Of a stretch of 64,000 nt of DNA, positions 1-8,611 are shown piece after piece. Position numbers and translations under genes: made by a program. How positions within the stretch are numbered: the stretch's first letter is position 1; each line of letters starts with the position of its first letter. The DNA is taken from positions 156,173 through 220,172 of the forward strand of contig NZ_JAKEDS010000001.1 in the NCBI RefSeq assembly GCF_021462415.1. Reading direction: 5' to 3'. A model generated the notes under the pieces. It worked only from the letters and a program-made list of their open reading frames with translations. It was not told where the DNA came from and did not search any database. This stretch comes from Rhodohalobacter sp. 614A. Lineage in GTDB: Bacteria > Bacteroidota > Rhodothermia > Balneolales > Balneolaceae.

Positions 1-2
1 TG

Positions 3-287
3 CCAATTATAGCTTTGGCCGGGTACTTCATTCTTCTTGTTATCTACCATAGATTAGATAATGAGATAACCTTATTCGTATCCCACTCCGACAACTGGTA
101 TATACTCATGACGGACTATTACCAGGTTTTTTTACCGGTTTCCCTTATTATTTTGGCCTCCTTCACAAATCCGGAGTGTCTGCTACTATTAATTTTCCAT
201 GCCTTATTCTTTCCCAACAGATTGAAGCACATTGCGGTTAGTTTGTTTAAAATTAGTGCGGATAGTAAGGAGCTCTCTGCTGAGTAG
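3..287 (+). CDS. C-terminal fragment of a probable membrane protein (truncated by window edge)
   Basis: The frame is open to the left edge of the window (Pro-Ile-Ile-Ala-Leu-Ala before a possible TTG at 15), so this is probably the end of a longer gene. The visible part has two hydrophobic stretches (GYFILLVIY near the start and VFLPVSLIILASF plus LLLLIFHALFF later). It ends in a short polar tail. That shape fits the C-terminal part of an integral membrane protein, such as a membrane-anchored glycosyltransferase or transporter, but no family motif is visible. It could also be a chance open frame, because the hydrophobic composition follows from the AT-rich sequence. Confidence 0.4.
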   Translation, partial: PIIALAGYFILLVIYHRLDNEITLFVSHSDNWYILMTDYYQVFLPVSLIILASFTNPECLLLLIFHALFFPNRLKHIAVSLFKISADSKELSAE

Positions 288-453
288 GTTACTTTTATTC
301 ATTCCATTATCTTAAGAGATTCGTCAACACCAGGATAATGGAAATCATCGAACTGAGCTTTTTAGCTTGCAATCGGTTTGTTTCCTTTGGGAATCACATG
401 CCTGATCCTTCTATTTATAAAAAAACCTAATTCCACTCTTCCTGCCAGTCAGG

Positions 454-3400
454 TTAATTTTCCAACTGCTGAAGGATGTGCTGAATGGCTCTCTGAAGCT
501 GCGGATCCTTCTCCTCAAGCCTGTCCTTAAATGTATTTTCTATATAGATATCCGGAGAGACTCCCGTTTTTTCAAGATTATCGCCATCCAAAGTATAAAT
601 GCCCCATGATGGCAATCGGTAAAACGAGCCATCCACCAAACCTTTTCCTGACGTAAAAATAATCCAGCGATAGGTTTCTGTACCGATGATGGTACCTAAT
701 CCGAGTTCCTTAAATCCACCGGCCGTCACTTCAGCATCGCTCAACGATTGCTCATTAATCAGAAGCACAATTGGCTTTGCAGCCGGCGTAAAATTGGACT
801 GTGTGGTTAATTCCCCTTCGCGATATCCCCACTGCATATATGGTTTGCTGGTTAAAAACCGGAGGACCTCATCATGTACATTTCCGCCGGTGTTGTATCG
901 CAAATCAAGAATGAGGGCGTCTCGTTGCTGTCCCTCGGAAACCATTTGTTCCTCAAAATGCTCGAGCTCGCCACCGCCCATATTTTTCATGTGAACATAT
1001 GCGACTCTTTTGTCGGTACTTTCATCTACAATTTGCTGGCGCTCATCCATCCATTCATCATACAGGTTATTTTTGATGGCCCAGTAGGATTCAGGTTTTA
1101 GCTTAACATCATGTTCATCAGAACCTCGCCGGAAAGTCAAAACCAATTCCTCATCCATTGACGGATGATTAAAATACATCTCCCTGTTTTGATCCGTCTC
1201 CACAGCTCTGCCATTTACTTGAATTAATCGATCACCCGGCTGAATATCTGCGCCGGTTTGATACACCGGACTTTCATGTACAACCCGTTCAACCACATAT
1301 GGATTCTCTTTCTCAAAAAGGATTCCGGTTGCCAGAGTTGTGCTTCCGTGATAAACGTCTTCTTCATCTCCCGACGAATAAAAACCGGTATGAGACGAAT
1401 TCAACTCTCCGAGCATATCATTCATCAGTGTTCGGAGATTACTCCTCGACCGCACATTCGGCAAAAATTGGTGATAATACTCGCGGACAGATTCCCAATT
1501 TTCGCCATGAAAATCGCTGCTGTAGAAATTAGCTTCCAAATTTGCCCACATTTCATCAAACATCTGGTTGAACTCTTCCCGGAGATTGCGCCGGAATGTG
1601 TAATTCATCTCAACCTTCTCAATCTTGCCGGATTCAATATTCAGTGTATGAATATCACCGTTCAGAATGAGCCAATGTGAACCGTCCACTTCTAAAATTC
1701 CACTACTACCCATTTGGGTTCCGTCGATTTTTTCTGTTTTAGGAGATTCAAACGGTTCGTACACGGTTTTCCACCAGTTGTATTCGCCCTCATCGTGATT
1801 CGATCGAAATAACACATACGTTTTATCATCCTTTTCGAAAACATATGGAGCCATTTGAGATCCAAAAGTTGGCCCAATTCTTTCCCAGCGTTCGCTTAAA
1901 CCATCTTCCCGAATGGTAATTTCAACAGGTTCTTCTTCTGAATCTTCATCACCATTCTCATCATCCGAATCGGATTCATCCTCTTCTTCAAAAAGTTCGT
2001 CAACTTTATCAGAACGAAAATCTGGTTTGATGACATCCAGAGCTACCCGATAAAGGTCCGGCTCCTGCATTCCATAGGGATAAGACGGCTCCGTACGATT
2101 GGTTTGAAAGTAGATGTATTTTCCATCGGGCGACCAGTATGGATTTGTTTCCGATACAAACGTATTCGTAATTGCTGTGGTGACACCATTATCAAGATGA
2201 TGCACATAAATATTTTGCTCAAAATTTCGGAAAGCCGTGAAAAGGATATATTCATCATTCGGTGAAAAGGATGGTGTTGACGAAAAGAGATCCCATATTT
2301 CATCTTCCACGACAACTTCACTTTCAAAATCCTCAAGATCCATCACCACAACTTCGCCCCGTCCGCTTAGATAAACTGCTTTCGAACGGTCACTGTTTAG
2401 TGAAATCGCGCGGTTATTCTGGTTCTCATCCGTTAACTTCTTTTCTCTGGATGAGCCATCGGCAGAGATTGTGTACAGGTTTTGATATCCATCTTTGGTT
2501 TGATTGAAAAGGATGGTTTTGTTGTCATCCAGCCAAAGGGTTTCCATTACCCGGCCGTCCGAACTGGTAGGAAGCTGGCGAACAAATTTGCCCTCCGCAT
2601 CTGAAATGAACAGCTCGCCGCGGGATGAAAAAACGAGCTTCTTTTTATCGGGTGATACATTAAACGAGGTAATATTTCCCTGAACTTTGAAATCCTGTTC
2701 TTTTGCAAGGGTTGAATTTCCATACACGGAGATCGGTACTTTTTGAGATTCTCCCGACTGTACATCATACAACCATACCTGGTAATCCCGCTCAAATACT
2801 ACTTTTCTACCATTTGCACTTACTTTTGGAAATTTTATGGAGGATGAAAAATCAGTCAGATTCTCTTTTACTCCCATGTTAAACCGGTAAAGATTATACT
2901 CTCCGTTCAATTCATCTGATATAAAAAAGACAGTACCATTTTGGTCAATTGTTGGCCACATATCTTTGCCGGTGAAGTCCGTTAGAACTTCATACTCACC
3001 GGTCTCGGGATTATATGTTCGAATTTGCGGGGCAAATGCACCCCGATACCGTTTTCTGTGATCCTGAGATTTACTCTCCCACGAAGTGTTAAAGAAGAGA
3101 CGACCATCCGGATGTGCTGCCAGATTATGGTCGTTATTGTGATAATTCCTGAACAATCGTGATGGAGTTCCTCCACCCCGTGAAACTTCCCAACTACTAA
3201 ACCGGTTTTCGCGATCGGACGTGAAATAGATTTTCTCCGAATCCCACGACCATCCTTCTACTTCATCCGTAGATTGGTGCCAGGTCAATTGCCGTACTTC
3301 TCCTCCATCAATGGCCATAATATATACATCATGATTTCCATATTGATTGGATGAAAATGCAATCCACTTTCCATCCGGTGAAACGGCAGGTCTCGTTTCT

Positions 3401-3606
3401 TCTCCATCCATCGCCGTTAACCGAATAGCTGTTCCGCCTGCGGCAGGTACTTGCCACAAATCACTTTCGTAATTGAAAATTATCGTTTGGCCATCCGGTG
3501 TTAACGTGGGATGAGTTGTAAAGAAGGGAGTATTGTTTTGGAAGGAAAAAGCTGTGTTAACGAATAAAAAACTTAATAGAATCAAGAGAAAGGATCGAGG
3601 ATTCAT
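454..3606 (-). CDS. Tricorn-like S41 family protease, secreted
   Basis: A 1050-residue protein with a signal peptide (SFLLILLSFLFVNTAFSF). Two WD40/TolB-like beta-propeller regions follow (about residues 25-560), with repeated 'SPDGKWIAF', 'SPDKKKLVF' and 'SPDGKYIYF' motifs. After them come a very acidic linker (about 545-575), a helical region with the tricorn C1 motif NSSHTGF (about 735), a PDZ domain (about 790-870, 'IQPGDRLIQVNG') and a C-terminal S41 peptidase domain with the nucleophile segment SLSDAEVTAGG (about 955) and GTETYRW (about 975). The Ser/His pair, nucleophilic Ser and Glu match the tricorn catalytic tetrad. By family it should degrade peptides, here probably in the periplasm or on the cell surface. 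Length is normal for bacterial tricorn homologues. The gene appears to stand alone. Confidence 0.9.
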   Translation of the reverse strand: MNPRSFLLILLSFLFVNTAFSFQNNTPFFTTHPTLTPDGQTIIFNYESDLWQVPAAGGTAIRLTAMDGEETRPAVSPDGKWIAFSSNQYGNHDVYIMAIDGGEVRQLTWHQSTDEVEGWSWDSEKIYFTSDRENRFSSWEVSRGGGTPSRLFRNYHNNDHNLAAHPDGRLFFNTSWESKSQDHRKRYRGAFAPQIRTYNPETGEYEVLTDFTGKDMWPTIDQNGTVFFISDELNGEYNLYRFNMGVKENLTDFSSSIKFPKVSANGRKVVFERDYQVWLYDVQSGESQKVPISVYGNSTLAKEQDFKVQGNITSFNVSPDKKKLVFSSRGELFISDAEGKFVRQLPTSSDGRVMETLWLDDNKTILFNQTKDGYQNLYTISADGSSREKKLTDENQNNRAISLNSDRSKAVYLSGRGEVVVMDLEDFESEVVVEDEIWDLFSSTPSFSPNDEYILFTAFRNFEQNIYVHHLDNGVTTAITNTFVSETNPYWSPDGKYIYFQTNRTEPSYPYGMQEPDLYRVALDVIKPDFRSDKVDELFEEEDESDSDDENGDEDSEEEPVEITIREDGLSERWERIGPTFGSQMAPYVFEKDDKTYVLFRSNHDEGEYNWWKTVYEPFESPKTEKIDGTQMGSSGILEVDGSHWLILNGDIHTLNIESGKIEKVEMNYTFRRNLREEFNQMFDEMWANLEANFYSSDFHGENWESVREYYHQFLPNVRSRSNLRTLMNDMLGELNSSHTGFYSSGDEEDVYHGSTTLATGILFEKENPYVVERVVHESPVYQTGADIQPGDRLIQVNGRAVETDQNREMYFNHPSMDEELVLTFRRGSDEHDVKLKPESYWAIKNNLYDEWMDERQQIVDESTDKRVAYVHMKNMGGGELEHFEEQMVSEGQQRDALILDLRYNTGGNVHDEVLRFLTSKPYMQWGYREGELTTQSNFTPAAKPIVLLINEQSLSDAEVTAGGFKELGLGTIIGTETYRWIIFTSGKGLVDGSFYRLPSWGIYTLDGDNLEKTGVSPDIYIENTFKDRLEEKDPQLQRAIQHILQQLEN

Positions 3607-3657
3607 CGGAATGTGATGTAAGGTTATTAGAAATTAAATCTCGTAAACAATTATAAT

Positions 3658-3741
3658 CTACGGATTGATTTGAAGAAAGGTTACCGCAACTGCCAAAAAA
3701 ATAGCGGCAGCATCCTGGTGCTCAATCAGGTGCTGCCGCAT
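3658..3741 (-). CDS. Possible 27-residue hydrophobic peptide (alternative reading of the terminator hairpin)
   Basis: On the minus strand an ATG at 3741 follows GAGGGAGACGAGAA, a good Shine-Dalgarno at normal spacing. It opens a 27-codon frame ending in TAG at 3658. The peptide starts MRQHLIEHQDAAA and continues with a hydrophobic run (IFLAVAVTFLQ). Against it, the first 13 codons coincide with a nearly perfect hairpin that is followed by a T-run, which is better explained as a terminator. I list it because both the ribosome site and the membrane-peptide character are visible. Confidence 0.2.
   Translation of the reverse strand: MRQHLIEHQDAAAIFLAVAVTFLQINP
3695..3739 (-). terminator. Rho-independent terminator (minus strand)
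   Basis: GCGGCAGCA at 3704-3712 pairs with TGCTGCCGC at 3731-3739, and the inner CCTG/CAGG extends the stem with a single bulged base. On the minus strand the stem is followed by TATTTTTTT. It would end transcripts coming from higher coordinates, that is the small secreted protein gene (4008-4331) or a separate small RNA, rather than the protease gene that starts at 3606. Confidence 0.6.
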
Positions 3742-3986
3742 TTCTCGTCTCCCTCTAATATCATATATGACAGAGTGATAGAGCCGTTGGATACCTTACC
3801 AGTGATCAGCAAGAATCCAATAAGAGTACCCAACTTTTATAACTGTTAAACAGTTACTCTATAAAGGACTTATCACTTAAGCTTCATATATAGGTGTGCT
3901 CAAAACCTATAACTCAACCTCCTATGTTGGTAAAGCTTAAGCTTTATCCTCTGTGTTAAGATTAACCCAATTCGCAGGGAAACTCA
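3740..3986 (-). ncRNA. Candidate structured small RNA or long 3' leader between operator and terminator
   Basis: This stretch of about 250 bases lacks a credible gene. It lies between a perfect CTACAT-N4-ATGTAG palindrome (3987-4002) and a minus-strand terminator (3695-3739). It contains two inverted repeats: CTTAAGCTT at 3876-3884 with AAGCTTAAG at 3933-3941, and AACTGTT-A-AACAGTT at 3841-3855. An operator, internal pairing and a terminator are what a regulated small RNA would show. Transcription is not visible from sequence, and the region could equally be the 3' untranslated part of the 4008-4331 gene. Confidence 0.3.
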
Positions 3987-4002
3987 CTACATAACCATGT
4001 AG
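3987..4002. promoter_or_regulatory. Palindromic operator copy 1 (CTACATAACCATGTAG)
   Basis: A perfect 6+4+6 palindrome CTACAT-AACC-ATGTAG, flanked by TCA on the left and TTTTC on the right. Related sites occur at 4424-4439 and 8524-8539, and all three surround this two-component locus. The likely binder is the LuxR-type regulator encoded at 7807-8481 (inference). The site lies just past the stop codon of the 107-residue ORF. Confidence 0.5.
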
Positions 4003-4007
4003 TTTTC

Positions 4008-4331
4008 TCATTTTGGAAGGACTTTCGAAATTTTTCCCCAAGCCAAACCATTCCCGGATGACGTCTTTTCGGTTTCTCTCTGATACTCTTTTTGAATACA
4101 GTTGCAACTCGACATCTCAAAATTCTGTCTGGATGTATCCCCTTTAGAAACTTCTCCGGCCAATCGAACCGGTGTTAAAATGATTGCATGCGGATACTCA
4201 TCAAAACTGATTCGTTCATTGGCCTGTGCTGTCAACTCCCCACGGGCAATAATGAAACAACAAATACACAGAATAAAACCCATCCATTTTAAGGACGTTT
4301 GTTCATGCAGATCTTGAAAGAATTTCTTCAT
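4008..4331 (-). CDS. Small secreted protein of unknown function
   Basis: A 107-residue frame with a charged N-terminus (MKKFFQDLHEQTSLK), a hydrophobic core (WMGFILCICCFIIA) and a plausible signal-peptidase site after LTAQA. That leaves a mature protein of about 70 residues with a Cys-Asn-Cys motif. I recognise no family. An operator-like palindrome lies about 90 bases upstream (4424-4439) and another just downstream (3987-4002). The gene sits beside the sensor kinase and may be a target of that system. The start is ATG after an A-rich, SD-poor leader, as is common in this group. It could be a chance frame, but the signal peptide and operator argue for a real gene. Confidence 0.5.
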   Translation of the reverse strand: MKKFFQDLHEQTSLKWMGFILCICCFIIARGELTAQANERISFDEYPHAIILTPVRLAGEVSKGDTSRQNFEMSSCNCIQKEYQRETEKTSSGNGLAWGKISKVLPK

Positions 4332-4423
4332 CGGTTTTACTTAATTTTTACAACGGTTAAGAAAGATGCTATCCCATTGTTTTGTACCCTCTCTTAACTT
4401 ACTTGCAGATCTGCGTACAATCA

Positions 4424-4439
4424 CTACATATCCATGCAG
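4424..4439. promoter_or_regulatory. Palindromic operator copy 2 (CTACATATCCATGCAG)
   Basis: An imperfect palindrome CTACAT-ATCC-ATGCAG in the context TCA…TTTTC. It matches copy 1 (3987-4002) over about 20 bases. It lies about 85 bases upstream of the start of the small secreted protein gene on the minus strand, and downstream of the sensor kinase stop codon, so it is placed to control the small gene. Confidence 0.5.
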
Positions 4440-4515
4440 TTTTCGTGTAGGTAGCAGATCAAAACCGATTTAATGTGGGGCAAAAATAGAATTTCAGTCG
4501 AATAAGAATAGTTTT

Positions 4516-7398
4516 TTAACCTAACGGAATATCTAAATTCCAGCCCGTTCCCTCGCCCGGTGTACTCTTCAGATTATATGTTCCATTCAACTGCTCAACT
4601 CTCTCTTTGATATTTTGAACACCATATCCGTCAGCTCTCACTTTTGCCTGATCGAAACCCTTCCCGTCATCTTCAATTTGGATATTCAAATCTTTTGAAT
4701 TCAGGCTAAATTGGATGTCGACGTGGGACGGTTCTGCATGACGAGCAATATTGGTGAGAATTTCCCGGAAAATAAGCCAAATATTTTTACGCTCGGTGAT
4801 GGTGGGCCTTCCTGTAAATGATCCTTCCACGGTGAAATTGTGCTTCACTCCCCTGGAATCGAGCATATCGGCTGCGAACCTCTTACATCGCAGGAAGAGA
4901 TTTTGCCAGTCATCGTTCTCGGAGTGGATTACCCAAACAATATCACTAACCTTTTCTTTAGCTTCCCGCGAGGATTTATCGATGAGCGAAAGAAACCGGT
5001 TGCTCTCTTTCTCACCAAGTTTCCGCGAATTAATGGCCTCCGCAAAAAAGTTGATACTACTGAGAGTAGAGCTTAACTCATCGTGTAAATCGCGTGCAAT
5101 GCCATCACGTATGCGATGTTCTTTTAAAATGGAATTGAGCCGCAAACGATATCCACCATAAATCATACCGGCGGCGATCAACAAATATCCTAAATAGGCC
5201 CAAATGGTTCGATACCAAGGGGGCAGAATGATGAATGTATACGAGTCGATACTTCCCTCTTTTTCATAGACATTACGCCCCTGAACTTCAAACGTGTAGG
5301 TTCCTTCGGGAATAAACGTATAATCTTTCTGGTTTTCCTCCGACCAACTGCTCCAACCGTCATCATAGCCCCGCAGGCGAACACGATACATATTGGCTTC
5401 AGGTTCGATGTAACTGGCGGCGGCATACCTGAATCGAAGATCATTATCCTCGAAACTAAACTCCGGTGGTTCTGACAGATCTCCGTGCCCTCCGTAGATC
5501 AACGAATCATTTTGCATCAATACACCGGTAATATTGGTGTTAAAATTATGATCATACGTCCAATCCGGATCGGATAAATGAAAGAGCCCGTCCGTGCCAC
5601 CAAACCACATGCTGCCGTCCGGATTGCAATGAATTTCCTGTATTGTACCTTCCTTTCCAATGAGGTTATATGGACTTTCATAAATCTCCCAGGAATTATT
5701 TTTTCGAAGAGTCCTTTTGAGTTTTTGGCCGCTTAAAAACCAAATCTCACTCTCTGAGCACTGTTCAAATTGAAAAACCTGAGAAGTGACAATGCTCGAA
5801 TTACCGGAAGGAGGTTTGTACAAACTAAATGTGGAATCTGGCAGAAAGGAATCTGATTGTTCATCATAAGTATACAATCCACCATCTGTAGCCAAACTTA
5901 CCTTCTCATTAATCAAAGAAATGTTTCTAATTGTGGTATATTCACCCTTGATATCGGGTATATATTTTTTTTGCTGATTTCCCTCAAAAGCGTTGAACAG
6001 AACTTCATTTTGATAGGTAACAACCCATAGCCCATCAACCCCTACATAAAACTGACGGATTTCTGAATCACTGCGTAACACTTCAAAACGCTCAACGGAT
6101 CCATCTTGGGTGGTTATTTTCTCGATGGAATTTGGGAAAGCACCGAAAAAAGTATTTTTAATATCTTGAGAAATTTCCAGTTTCCTGTAGCTACCATCTT
6201 TAAATACGTTTTCAAACTCATTCCCAAATATTCGAAAAAGCCCGGCGGGGAAAGATACATAGAGAGTATCGTTTAGTTGGATCCCATCATATACAAATCC
6301 ATCAGTCCCTGCATGTTTTCGAATTTCATTTCCATTTTCAAGAAGAAACAATCCATGACTCGATCCTATATAAACCACATCATTTATAGGTTCTACAAAC
6401 TTTACACTGCCGTCAAGGCCCTGTTGTTCTTGAATCAAGGTAACCGGATTTTCGATCAGAATTTTTATAACTCCATCCGAAGACGTTGCCCAGAGGGTTC
6501 CTTCCTGATCCGTAAAAATATCATAAATTACATTGGTAGGAAGCCCATTTTCCTCGGTCAGGATATTTTTTACTGTACCATCGTTTCCCATCACCAAAAT
6601 CCCCCCATTCAAAAATGCCAAGGCAATTTCCGTTTCATTAATGGCAATGGCCCTGTAGAGCGAATGATCCTGAAAATATTCTTCAGCCTCTGTGGGTATA
6701 TTGGTAAACTGCCCACCTTCGTACTTTACAAATCCGTGGTTTCTGTAAATCAATAGATCATAATCAGAATAAGAAAGTATAGCGATCAGCCGGTCATCAA
6801 TAAATGGTTCTGTTCCCCGGATGGGTACCCATTCATTATTCTCAAGACGGTTCAATCCAATGTTTTCTATTTGCGCCCAGAGTTCATTCCCCACCTTAAA
6901 TATCCCTCTGAATCTCTCGTCATTTTCAAGAACTCTTATTGTATCTTGTTCTAAAACCAAAATTGCATTTGTTGTACGATGGTACAGCTTATCTTCCAAC
7001 TCTACCATTTGCCAAACATCTGTAAATGAACGATATGTAGAATCCATTCGGTTTTTCAGGGAAACAAGAGTAAAGTCATTAAGTGAGTCACTCTCCAGAT
7101 ATCCCAGATTTCCCACTCCGCCCCAATGAATTTTTGAATTAAATATCTGAAGGGACCGAATAGCCCCTACATCCGGCTTATATTTAAACCGCCCCCAATT
7201 TATACTGTTAAATTTAAGAACAACTTCTGCCTGACTTCCGAAATACAGATACCCTGAGTCATCCTGAGTAACAGCCCAAATTTGAGGATGAGACTGGATG
7301 ACTTCTGAGCTATAATGGTGGATAAGAGGTACACCCTGCCCCAAAATTATTGAAGGATAAAGAAGAGTAAGCAGAGCAACGCTTATCCACCTGACCAT
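4516..7398 (-). CDS. Two-component sensor histidine kinase with periplasmic propeller domain
   Basis: A 960-residue sensor kinase. A signal peptide (about 1-20) is followed by two-component-regulator propeller repeats (about 30-640, such as 'DIFTDQEGTLWATSSDGVIKI' and 'NPDGSMWFGGTDGLFHL'). Next come a Y_Y_Y domain (about 650-715), one membrane segment (about 728-750) and a HisKA_3 dimerisation domain with the phosphoacceptor motif RDLHDE at H772. The C-terminal HATPase_c domain has an N-box (about 880, TNIARHAE), the DDGKGFD loop and GYGVQNIKERV. By family it senses an extracellular ligand, often a sugar or polymer, and phosphorylates a NarL-type regulator. The partner is almost certainly the regulator at 7807-8481, encoded upstream on the same strand. 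There is no receiver domain in the chain. Confidence 0.93.
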   Translation of the reverse strand: MVRWISVALLTLLYPSIILGQGVPLIHHYSSEVIQSHPQIWAVTQDDSGYLYFGSQAEVVLKFNSINWGRFKYKPDVGAIRSLQIFNSKIHWGGVGNLGYLESDSLNDFTLVSLKNRMDSTYRSFTDVWQMVELEDKLYHRTTNAILVLEQDTIRVLENDERFRGIFKVGNELWAQIENIGLNRLENNEWVPIRGTEPFIDDRLIAILSYSDYDLLIYRNHGFVKYEGGQFTNIPTEAEEYFQDHSLYRAIAINETEIALAFLNGGILVMGNDGTVKNILTEENGLPTNVIYDIFTDQEGTLWATSSDGVIKILIENPVTLIQEQQGLDGSVKFVEPINDVVYIGSSHGLFLLENGNEIRKHAGTDGFVYDGIQLNDTLYVSFPAGLFRIFGNEFENVFKDGSYRKLEISQDIKNTFFGAFPNSIEKITTQDGSVERFEVLRSDSEIRQFYVGVDGLWVVTYQNEVLFNAFEGNQQKKYIPDIKGEYTTIRNISLINEKVSLATDGGLYTYDEQSDSFLPDSTFSLYKPPSGNSSIVTSQVFQFEQCSESEIWFLSGQKLKRTLRKNNSWEIYESPYNLIGKEGTIQEIHCNPDGSMWFGGTDGLFHLSDPDWTYDHNFNTNITGVLMQNDSLIYGGHGDLSEPPEFSFEDNDLRFRYAAASYIEPEANMYRVRLRGYDDGWSSWSEENQKDYTFIPEGTYTFEVQGRNVYEKEGSIDSYTFIILPPWYRTIWAYLGYLLIAAGMIYGGYRLRLNSILKEHRIRDGIARDLHDELSSTLSSINFFAEAINSRKLGEKESNRFLSLIDKSSREAKEKVSDIVWVIHSENDDWQNLFLRCKRFAADMLDSRGVKHNFTVEGSFTGRPTITERKNIWLIFREILTNIARHAEPSHVDIQFSLNSKDLNIQIEDDGKGFDQAKVRADGYGVQNIKERVEQLNGTYNLKSTPGEGTGWNLDIPLG

Positions 7399-7407
7399 TT
7401 TAGAAAA

Positions 7408-7695
7408 TTAAATTTTGAGATCTTCCTCTTCTTCCGGGTCTCCTACTTCTACTAAAACCGGGTCATCTCCATCTCCAACATCCCCATCCACATCATCACC
7501 ATCTCCTGTAATTGATGTAATTCTAATAAAGATTGGGCTTGATGTTTTTGAGACAAATGTCAGGTCAAGTAAATTTTCATTGATGAGTGGTTTCATTGAA
7601 TGCGGAGAGATCGGTTCAATCGTTTTTTTTGCCGCGTCAATAACATCCAGTTGTGCGTCTGTATTATTTATTACCTGTTTTACAGTATAAGCCAT
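7408..7695 (-). CDS. Small Asp/Gly-rich protein between regulator and kinase, function unknown
   Basis: A 95-residue protein starting MAYTVKQVIN. I chose the ATG at 7695 because AAAGGACTATATA stands in front of it; the longer frame reaching to 7773 has no such site. The N-terminal two thirds look folded (…LLDLTFVSKTSSPIFIRITSI). The C-terminus is a low-complexity acidic tail of GDGDD-type repeats followed by DPEEEED. There is no signal peptide and no membrane segment. It ends 9 bases before the kinase start and begins about 110 bases after the regulator stop, so it is likely co-transcribed with both. I recognise no family. The acidic repeats might bind calcium or mimic nucleic acid, but that is speculation. 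Confidence 0.7.
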   Translation of the reverse strand: MAYTVKQVINNTDAQLDVIDAAKKTIEPISPHSMKPLINENLLDLTFVSKTSSPIFIRITSITGDGDDVDGDVGDGDDPVLVEVGDPEEEEDLKI

Positions 7696-7806
7696 TATAT
7701 AGTCCTTTTTTCGTTCGTTATAGGTTGTATTAAGCCAACTATCTCTATTAAAAATCTCTATAATTTTCTGCAACTTAAAAAGAAAAAATTCAGAAAATTT
7801 CTACGT

Positions 7807-8481
7807 CTAGGAATTGGCCATTTTTATCAAGCCGCTTGAGATGCCTTTTGCCACAGCCTCGGCTTTGCTGTTAACCTGCAGCTTCCTGTAAATATTGCGG
7901 ATATGATATCCGACGCCATCTACAGATAAATAAATCTCGTCTGCTATAGCCTGGTAGGAATGTCCTTCTGCGAGAAGTTTTAAAACTTCTTTTTCGCGAT
8001 CTGTCAGGTCAAGTTTGTGATCTCTCTTTTTGGGTTGCGTTTGCATAGAAGCAATCACCTTCCGGGCAATAACCGGCGACATGGGCGAGCCGCCTTCATA
8101 CGCATCTTTTACAGCCCTTACCAATTCATCCGGCCCCACTTTTTTTATCAGGTAACCAATCGCACCGTTTTGAAGAGCCTCAAAGATGTGCTGAGAATCT
8201 TCCATGACCGAAATCATGATGATGGCCAAACCTGGATTTATCTCTAAAAACTTTTCAACACCTTCGGTTCCCAAAATTCCCGGAAGTTGAATATCCAGCA
8301 AAATAATATCACACCATTCTATATCTTCGGATTCCAGAGCGTCTTCGCAGCTTCGATAGGTACTTTTAACAACCACTTCCGGGTCGCTATCCAAAATTGT
8401 AGTCCATCCCTCCCGGATATATTGATTATCCTCTATAATGACGACGCGAATGAGTTTTTGATCTTCCAATGTTTCTACCAT
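7807..8481 (-). CDS. NarL/LuxR-type response regulator
   Basis: A 224-residue regulator with an N-terminal receiver domain. It shows the acidic pocket E17/D18, the phosphoacceptor D63 in LLDIQLPG, S91 and K113 ('YLIKKVG'). The C-terminal LuxR-type HTH (about residues 155-215) contains LTDREKEVLKLLAEGHSYQAIADEIYLS. It is encoded on the same strand as the small acidic protein and the HisKA_3 sensor kinase, the usual arrangement for a cognate pair. A palindrome of the CTACAT…TGTAG type lies 43 bases upstream of the start, which suggests autoregulation. The architecture is normal and complete. Confidence 0.93.
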   Translation of the reverse strand: MVETLEDQKLIRVVIIEDNQYIREGWTTILDSDPEVVVKSTYRSCEDALESEDIEWCDIILLDIQLPGILGTEGVEKFLEINPGLAIIMISVMEDSQHIFEALQNGAIGYLIKKVGPDELVRAVKDAYEGGSPMSPVIARKVIASMQTQPKKRDHKLDLTDREKEVLKLLAEGHSYQAIADEIYLSVDGVGYHIRNIYRKLQVNSKAEAVAKGISSGLIKMANS

Positions 8482-8523
8482 GATCTTTTTCGCTTAAAAT
8501 GGCAATCATTCACCATCCCAACA

Positions 8524-8539
8524 CTACATGTTTGTGTAG
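8524..8539. promoter_or_regulatory. Palindromic operator copy 3 (CTACATGTTTGTGTAG)
   Basis: CTACA-N6-TGTAG flanked by A and T (ACTACA…TGTAGT), 43 bases upstream of the response-regulator start codon. It shares arms and spacing with the sites at 3987-4002 and 4424-4439. This fits autoregulation of the two-component operon; which protein binds is inferred. Confidence 0.5.
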
Positions 8540-8611
8540 TTTAGATAATTGAAATTGATTACCAAAACAAGTCCTTAGAAGAAATGATAAATAAGAATTA
8601 TCCGGAAGATC

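Noticed and set aside
1258..1680. Long plus-strand open frame opposite the tricorn-like protease
   Set aside because: It runs antisense to strongly conserved protease motifs and has no ribosome site or recognisable product.
3658..3741. 27-residue peptide with a good ribosome site
   Set aside because: Kept only as a low-confidence feature. Its first half is a near-perfect hairpin followed by a T-run, which is better explained as a terminator.
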